Below are positions 7,118-10,700 of a stretch of 10,700 bases of DNA, piece after piece (the first letter of the stretch is position 1; every line of letters begins with the position of its first letter). The stretch lies in assembly GCA_023300365.1 (NCBI GenBank), contig JALZWD010000420.1, positions 1 through 10,700 of the forward strand, in the 5' to 3' direction. The position numbers were made by a program, and so were the translations under genes. The notes beneath the pieces were generated by a model. That model saw only the letters and a program-made list of their open reading frames with translations. It did not search any database and was not told the origin of the DNA. The DNA is from Flavimaricola sp. (GTDB lineage Bacteria; Pseudomonadota; Alphaproteobacteria; Rhodobacterales; Rhodobacteraceae).

Positions 7118-7687
7118 ATGACCAGATCCCTTTACGCCTTCGCCTTTGCTGGCATTTTCATCATCGGCCTAACGCTCTGGGCGTGGGGCCAGCCGCTCAT
7201 TTGTACCTGCGGCGAAGTTCGCTTTTGGGTTGGGTCGATCTTTGATAGCGGCAATTCCCAACATATCGCGGACTGGTACACCCTCAGCCACATCCTGCAC
7301 GGAGTGCTTGTCGCGATGGTTGGGCGTCTGGTGTTTCCGCGTGTTGGATTTAATGTGCTGTTTGCTATCGCGATCACATCAGGAATTTTCTGGGAGGTGA
7401 TCGAGCACACCAACTGGGTGCTCGATGCCTTTCGCGCGACGACGGTGAACCAAGGCTATACTGGCGACAGCGTTCTTAACGCGGTGGCCGATTACGTCTG
7501 GATGCTCGGTGGGTTTTTTGCGGCCTATGCGATGCGAATTGGTTGGGTCATCGTGTCGGTTCTGACGCTTGAGCTCACCGCCGCATTGGTCGGGCGCGAT
7601 AGCCTAGCACTGAGCACCTTGATGTTGGTCTATCCAATTGAGGCCGTGGGTGCGTGGCAACAAGAGATCAATCCCAACGCGGGCTAA
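7118..7687 (+). CDS. DUF2585 (UPF0314) integral membrane protein
   Basis: A 189-residue membrane protein of unknown function with about five hydrophobic segments. It matches the DUF2585/UPF0314 family as I remember it: a first helix followed by GQPLICTCGEV (24-34), NSQHIADWYTLSHILHG (46-62), FWEVIEHTNW (91-100), GYTGDSVLNAVADY (113-126) and RDSLALSTLMLVYPIEA (160-176). The conserved Cys, His, Glu and Asp clustered at membrane edges hint at a metal site or enzymatic role, which is inference. Start: the ATG at 7118 gives a family-like N-terminus; an in-frame TTG at 7103 would add five residues; neither has a clear Shine-Dalgarno. A secB terminator lies upstream, so it probably has its own promoter in 6986-7117, where I could not identify one with confidence. 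Its stop overlaps the stop of the convergent dnaQ by four bases. Confidence 0.88.
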   Translation: MTRSLYAFAFAGIFIIGLTLWAWGQPLICTCGEVRFWVGSIFDSGNSQHIADWYTLSHILHGVLVAMVGRLVFPRVGFNVLFAIAITSGIFWEVIEHTNWVLDAFRATTVNQGYTGDSVLNAVADYVWMLGGFFAAYAMRIGWVIVSVLTLELTAALVGRDSLALSTLMLVYPIEAVGAWQQEINPNAG

Positions 7688-8376
7688 AGCTTTTTCCACA
7701 AGGGATCATCCCCCAGCGTATCGATAAACGCCGCATGCGCCGCTTGTTCTTGCGGCGTCACACGGGGCGGCAAAGCCACATCACGCGGACGGGCGCGCCA
7801 TTCGCCGCCGTCACCGTCGCCTGCGGATTTTTTCGGACCGTCATTGGCCAAAACAAGATCCGGTTGGCGGCCACCAATCAGCTCAAGATACACCTCGGCC
7901 AGAATTTCACTATCAAGCAGCGCGCCGTGCAATGTGCGCGAGGAATTGTCGATGCCAAAACGGCGACACAGCGCATCCAAAGACGCAGGCGATCCAGGAA
8001 AGCGTTTGCGGGCGATGGCAAGGGTATCAAGCGCCTGATCCATCGGCAAAAGCGGGCGATTAACCCAACCCAGCTCGGCATTAAGGAACTTCATGTCAAA
8101 GGCGGCGTTGTGGATCACCAGCTTGGCATCACCAACAAAATCAACAAACGCTTGAGCAATATCTTTGAACAACGGTTTGTCGCGCAGAAAATCATCCCCA
8201 AGCCCATGCACTTCAAACGCGCCTTGGGGCATTGCACGTTGGGGGTTGATGTATTGATGATAGGTACGCCCGGTTGGCACATGGCCAATCAACTCAACCG
8301 CACCGATCTCAACGATCCGGTCGCCCTCTTCGGGCTCAAACCCGGTGGTTTCTGTATCAAGAACGATTTCACGCAT
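7684..8376 (-). CDS. dnaQ: DNA polymerase III epsilon subunit (3'-5' proofreading exonuclease)
   Basis: A 230-residue DEDDh exonuclease of the usual length for replicative epsilon. Catalytic residues are visible: Asp7 and Glu9 in LDTETTG (Exo I), Asp94 in HNAAFDMKFL (Exo II), His150 and Asp155 in HGALLDSEIL (Exo III). A flexible Gly/Asp-rich linker at about 180-195 leads to the C-terminal tail ending HAAFIDTLGDDPLWKKL, the region that binds the polymerase alpha subunit. It removes misincorporated bases during replication. It is the last gene of the maf-aroE-coaE-dnaQ operon; its start lies inside the end of coaE (8-base overlap), which suggests translational coupling, as its own Shine-Dalgarno is weak. 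The 3' end overlaps the DUF2585 gene by four bases with no terminator seen. Confidence 0.97.
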   Translation of the reverse strand: MREIVLDTETTGFEPEEGDRIVEIGAVELIGHVPTGRTYHQYINPQRAMPQGAFEVHGLGDDFLRDKPLFKDIAQAFVDFVGDAKLVIHNAAFDMKFLNAELGWVNRPLLPMDQALDTLAIARKRFPGSPASLDALCRRFGIDNSSRTLHGALLDSEILAEVYLELIGGRQPDLVLANDGPKKSAGDGDGGEWRARPRDVALPPRVTPQEQAAHAAFIDTLGDDPLWKKL

Positions 8377-8962
8377 CAGACAGGCTTTCGCGAATTTCGG
8401 TAAGGATGTGATGCACCTGTTCGCGGGCGTGGTCCAGTGTATCGGTCACGATAAGGTAATCGGCGCGCGCGCGTTTGTCGGCATCGGGGGTTTGCCGCTC
8501 AAGGATCACCTCAAAATCCGCCACACTCATTTCCCCACGATCCAAAACCCGTTGCCGTTGCGTGGCGGCATCGACACTGACCACGGCGATCGCATCACAT
8601 TGCGCCTCGGCGCCGGTTTCAAACAACAGCGGGATATCAAGGATGACGATTTGGCCCGCGTTATCCGCGACAAACTTTTGACGGTCGGCCGCGACAAGTG
8701 GGTGAACCATGCTTTGGATGCGGTCAAGAACGCTGGGGTCTTGGCGGATCAGGGCGCGAAGCTTGTCGCGCGAAACCGCGTTGTCCTCGATGGCTTGTGG
8801 GAAATGTTCGGCGATGGCCGCCACCGCCCCACCACCGGAGCCATAAAGCCGGTGCACAACCGCGTCGGCATCCCAAACCGGACATCCGGCATCCGCAAAC
8901 ATTTGGGCGGTGGTGGATTTTCCCATGCCAATAGAACCAGTAAGCCCAAGGCGGAATGTCAT
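8369..8962 (-). CDS. coaE: Dephospho-CoA kinase
   Basis: A 197-residue P-loop kinase that makes the last step of CoA synthesis, phosphorylating the 3'-hydroxyl of dephospho-CoA with ATP. Seen: Walker A GSIGMGKST (9-17), the DADAVVHRLY substrate-side motif (31-40), HP at 87-88, DIPLLFE (109-115), and the lid/adenine region RQTPDADKRARADYLI (156-171). Length is normal. The ATG at 8962 overlaps the aroE stop as ATGA (8959-8962), and its own end overlaps dnaQ by eight bases, so it is embedded in a coupled operon. Nothing unusual is seen in the catalytic residues. Confidence 0.97.
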   Translation of the reverse strand: MTFRLGLTGSIGMGKSTTAQMFADAGCPVWDADAVVHRLYGSGGGAVAAIAEHFPQAIEDNAVSRDKLRALIRQDPSVLDRIQSMVHPLVAADRQKFVADNAGQIVILDIPLLFETGAEAQCDAIAVVSVDAATQRQRVLDRGEMSVADFEVILERQTPDADKRARADYLIVTDTLDHAREQVHHILTEIRESLSDA

Positions 8963-9792
8963 CCCAAAATCGCCGCGCGGGTCTCATCGTCAACATCGGG
9001 GCGCTTGCCAAACCAACGCTCAAAACACGGCACCGCTTGATGCAAAAGCATACCAAGCCCATCAACGGTAATACAGCCCGCGGCATCGGCCTGTTGCAAC
9101 AGCGTGGTGCGCAACGGTGTATAGACAAGATCAGTAACAACCGTACCACGCCGCAATCCATCCAGCGGCACGCGGAATTCGGCGGCACCCGTCATCCCAA
9201 GCGAGGTTGTGTTAATCACCGTGGCCGCATCCTCAAGAACATTGCCCGCCTGAACCCAATCGACAACGCGGACCTTTGATCCAAACTCGGTCTTGAGGGC
9301 CTCGGCCTTGGGGCGGGTACGGTTAGACAAAAGAACCTCGGTGGCGCCCGCCTCGATCAAGGATGAAATCACCGCGCGCGCGGCACCACCCGCACCAAGC
9401 ACGGCACACGGGCCATTCGAGGCCTGCCAACCGGGAGCAGATTGCCGCAAACTCGCGGTAAACCCATAGCCATCGGTGTTGTCGGCATAGACAGAGCCGT
9501 CATCACGAAAAATCAACGTATTGGCGGCCCCAATCAAAATGGCCCGGTCGCTTACTTGATCGGCAAGCTCAATCGCCGCGACCTTGTGCGGGATTGTCAC
9601 ATTGGCCCCCACAAACCCCATCTTGGGCAAGGTCTTGACCACCTGCGCCAAATTCGCGTCCGTGACATGCAACGGCACATAGTCCCCGCGCAAACCGTAA
9701 CGGCGCAACCAATACCGGTGCAAACGAGGCGATTTTGAATGCACAACAGAGGTGCCAATAACGCCAGCAAGGGGGATATAGTCCATACTCAT
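8959..9792 (-). CDS. aroE: Shikimate dehydrogenase (NADP+)
   Basis: A 277-residue enzyme that reduces 3-dehydroshikimate to shikimate in aromatic amino acid synthesis. The N-terminal substrate domain shows HSKSP (18-22), NVTIPHK with the catalytic Lys70 (64-70), and NTDGYGF with Asp107 (105-111). The NADP-binding domain shows the glycine loop GAGGAARA (133-140) and SNRTR (156-160), whose arginine is typical for NADP phosphate binding. A NTTSLGM motif and VTDLVYTPLRT follow, then GLGMLLHQA near the C-terminus. Start: the ATG at 9792 overlaps the maf stop as ATGA (9789-9792); another ATG two codons later is possible but breaks that pattern. Second gene of the operon. Confidence 0.97.
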   Translation of the reverse strand: MSMDYIPLAGVIGTSVVHSKSPRLHRYWLRRYGLRGDYVPLHVTDANLAQVVKTLPKMGFVGANVTIPHKVAAIELADQVSDRAILIGAANTLIFRDDGSVYADNTDGYGFTASLRQSAPGWQASNGPCAVLGAGGAARAVISSLIEAGATEVLLSNRTRPKAEALKTEFGSKVRVVDWVQAGNVLEDAATVINTTSLGMTGAAEFRVPLDGLRRGTVVTDLVYTPLRTTLLQQADAAGCITVDGLGMLLHQAVPCFERWFGKRPDVDDETRAAILG

Positions 9793-10388
9793 AACGCCAG
9801 TGTCCCGCGCTGGGCGAGATATGACAAGAGGGGGACAAGCGGCATCCCTTGGATTGTGAAATGATCCCCGATGATTTGCGCAAACAGACGCACGCCCTCT
9901 TCCTCTATTTTATAACCACCGACAGAATATTGGATCGAACCCCAATTGCGGGCCACATAGTCGGCGATGAAATCCGAGCTGAGGCTATGCATAACAAGAG
10001 TGGCGGTGCTGAGGTGGCGCCAGATTGGGCGCCCCTCAAGGGAAATAACCGCCGCAGAATGGAGTTTGTGAGGGCCACCGGACAATGCGGCAAGCTGATC
10101 TTCGGCCTCTTGGGGAGATTTGGGCTTACTTAGAAGGGTGCCGTTATGATCCAAAACCTGATCGGACCCGATAACAAGGGCCTCAGGGTCACGCATGCTT
10201 ATCTTAAGGGACTTAAGCTCAGCGAGCTTATCGGCGACATCACGCGCCGGGGCGCCCTCGGCCAAAAGCCCCTGTTTGATCATATCTTCGTCGATCCTCG
10301 CAGGCGTTGTGGTATGATCAACGCAGGCATTTTGCAGCATCTGAGACCTTATCTGTGAGGTTGAGGCAAGAATCACTTGGCCGGACAT
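9789..10388 (-). CDS. maf: Maf-family nucleoside triphosphate pyrophosphatase
   Basis: A 199-residue Maf protein, which hydrolyses non-canonical or modified NTPs to monophosphates and so cleans the nucleotide pool. Seen: the N-terminal substrate loop LASTSQIR (7-14), IGSDQVL with catalytic Asp76 (73-79), SKPKSPQEA (87-95), the GGYKIEEEG stretch (157-165), and IIGDHFTIQGMPLVPLL near the C-terminus. Sequence style is closer to the YceF-type (7-methyl-GTP) subgroup than to the YhdE dTTP/UTP type, by eye only. The ATG at 10388 has an AAAGG Shine-Dalgarno nine bases upstream (10398-10402, minus strand). It is the first gene of the maf-aroE-coaE-dnaQ operon, transcribed away from the origin-like region; a DnaA-like box overlaps its start codon. 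Confidence 0.95.
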   Translation of the reverse strand: MSGQVILASTSQIRSQMLQNACVDHTTTPARIDEDMIKQGLLAEGAPARDVADKLAELKSLKISMRDPEALVIGSDQVLDHNGTLLSKPKSPQEAEDQLAALSGGPHKLHSAAVISLEGRPIWRHLSTATLVMHSLSSDFIADYVARNWGSIQYSVGGYKIEEEGVRLFAQIIGDHFTIQGMPLVPLLSYLAQRGTLAL

Positions 10389-10396
10389 GTGGACAA
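10388..10396 (-). promoter_or_regulatory. DnaA-like box overlapping the maf start codon
   Basis: On the minus strand TTGTCCACA differs from the TTATNCACA consensus at one position (G for A at position 3). Its last base is the A of the maf ATG. If real, it could take part in origin function or let DnaA affect expression of the maf operon. Confidence 0.45.
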
Positions 10397-10450
10397 ACCT
10401 TTGGGTAACTGAGGGTACATTCGGCAGGATAGTTTTGTGGGCATTTTTAA

Positions 10451-10468
10451 TTCACCAAGATCGGTGAA
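10451..10468. repeat. Inverted repeat TTCACC-N6-GGTGAA
   Basis: Perfect 6-base half-sites at 10451-10456 and 10463-10468 around AAGATC, about 65 bases upstream of the maf start. It looks like a dimeric protein-binding site, either for maf-operon control or as part of the origin; the binding factor is unknown. Confidence 0.4.
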
Positions 10469-10502
10469 CAACCCAATAATACTTTGGTCGGTTCTGCACA
10501 TG

Positions 10503-10525
10503 TTATCCCTTGGGGAGAAGGATAA
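10503..10525. repeat. Inverted pair of TTATCC cores
   Basis: TTATCC (10503-10508) and GGATAA (10520-10525) form a perfect inverted repeat around an 11-base purine-rich spacer. TTATCC is the first part of the DnaA box TTATCCACA, but both copies diverge in the last three bases, so they would be weak DnaA sites at best. Confidence 0.4.
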
Positions 10526-10538
10526 AACCGCGCTGTGG

Positions 10539-10551
10539 ACGACTCTGTCGT
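10539..10551. repeat. Small hairpin containing a GANTC site
   Basis: ACGAC (10539-10543) and GTCGT (10547-10551) pair around a 3-base loop. The element contains GACTC (10541-10545), a GANTC site that CcrM methylates in alphaproteobacteria, and overlaps a two-mismatch DnaA-like site (10534-10542, minus strand). Confidence 0.35.
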
Positions 10552-10597
10552 ACAAAGACCTGTCAATGTTTGTTTTTCCGAAATGTGGCAAGATTGT

Positions 10598-10640
10598 GGT
10601 TTTTTTTTGGAAATAAAAACAACGCGTTGGTAAAAAAACC
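10598..10640. repeat. T-tract/A-tract inverted repeat in the AT-rich segment
   Basis: GGTTTTTTT (10598-10606) pairs perfectly with AAAAAAACC (10632-10640) across 25 bases. The interior includes a run of As and the 10-base palindrome CAACGCGTTG (10620-10629). It ends three bases before the perfect DnaA box at 10644. Such an AT-rich stretch beside a DnaA box is what a DNA-unwinding element looks like. Confidence 0.45.
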
Positions 10641-10643
10641 GAG

Positions 10644-10652
10644 TTATACACA
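10644..10652 (+). promoter_or_regulatory. Perfect DnaA box (TTATACACA)
   Basis: Exact match to the TTATNCACA consensus. I did not notice another exact match in this window, though the search was by eye. It flanks the AT-rich segment 10561-10640. Confidence 0.6.
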
Positions 10653-10700
10653 CACCCTTAGAGGCTGGTTTCTTCAGAGGATAAGTCTGCGGAGAAGTCG

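Larger units (their letters stand above)
10389..10700. other. Candidate chromosomal replication origin (oriC), possibly incomplete at right edge
   Basis: No gene is recognisable in these 312 bases. Seen: one perfect DnaA box TTATACACA (10644-10652), a one-mismatch DnaA box at 10388-10396, two-mismatch DnaA-like sites at 10534-10542 and 10676-10684 (both on the minus strand), three TTATCC/GGATAA cores, an 80-base segment of about two-thirds A+T (10561-10640) with a 20-base core of only two G/C (10600-10619), and several inverted repeats. Known from memory: in Caulobacter and other alphaproteobacteria the origin lies close to a maf-aroE-coaE-dnaQ-secB neighbourhood. The maf operon is transcribed away from it. 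An ordinary promoter region could explain some of these signals but not the combination as easily. The hallmark alphaproteobacterial neighbour hemE is not visible; the window ends here. Confidence 0.62.

Noticed and set aside
7654..8403. A 249-codon plus-strand open frame
   Set aside because: Antisense to dnaQ, whose catalytic motifs are all intact on the other strand; no recognisable domain.
10581..10599. TGTGGCAAG and TGTGGTTTT as DnaA boxes
   Set aside because: They have two or more mismatches to TTATNCACA on the minus strand and would be expected often by chance.
10373..10651. A 92-codon minus-strand open frame over the origin-like region
   Set aside because: Composition is unlike the coding DNA nearby, it overlaps the maf start, and the region is rich in dyads and A/T tracts.

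Overview
The window looks like chromosomal DNA of an alphaproteobacterium, most probably a marine member of the Rhodobacterales/Roseobacter group. This rests on the gene content and order (maf-aroE-coaE-dnaQ, secB, fxsA, a Tim44-like timA, mltA, an Smr protein, a DUF2585 protein), on GC-rich coding DNA by eye, and on my memory of this neighbourhood lying next to the chromosome origin in alphaproteobacteria. No mobile element, tRNA, rRNA or CRISPR array was seen.

Layout from left to right. (1) 1-1868, minus: the N-terminal ~620 residues of a secreted animal-type haem peroxidase ending in RTX calcium-binding nonapeptides; its 3' end is outside the window. (2) 1869-2132: divergent intergenic region. 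(3) 2133-3353, plus: a major facilitator transporter whose 3' end overlaps the next gene tail to tail. (4) 3336-5642, minus: a compact cluster read in the order timA (Tim44-like), mltA (lytic transglycosylase), smr. (5) 5643-5756: divergent promoter region. (6) 5757-6929, plus: fxsA then secB, closed by a clear rho-independent terminator. (7) 7118-7687, plus: a DUF2585/UPF0314 membrane protein that meets dnaQ tail to tail with a 4-base overlap. (8) 7684-10388, minus: a tightly overlapped operon maf-aroE-coaE-dnaQ. (9) 10389-10700: a gene-free, AT-rich stretch with a perfect DnaA box, further DnaA-like sites, several inverted repeats and an A/T-tract element; this is a strong candidate for all or part of oriC.

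Most of the window is housekeeping: nucleotide-pool hygiene (Maf), shikimate synthesis (AroE), CoA synthesis (CoaE), replication proofreading (DnaQ), protein export (SecB), inner-membrane and envelope functions (TimA, MltA, FxsA). The accessory part is the left end, with the RTX peroxidase and perhaps the transporter. I found no convincing new multi-gene system. The items most worth checking are the origin-like region, the DnaA-like site that overlaps the maf start codon, and the haem-binding features of the RTX peroxidase.
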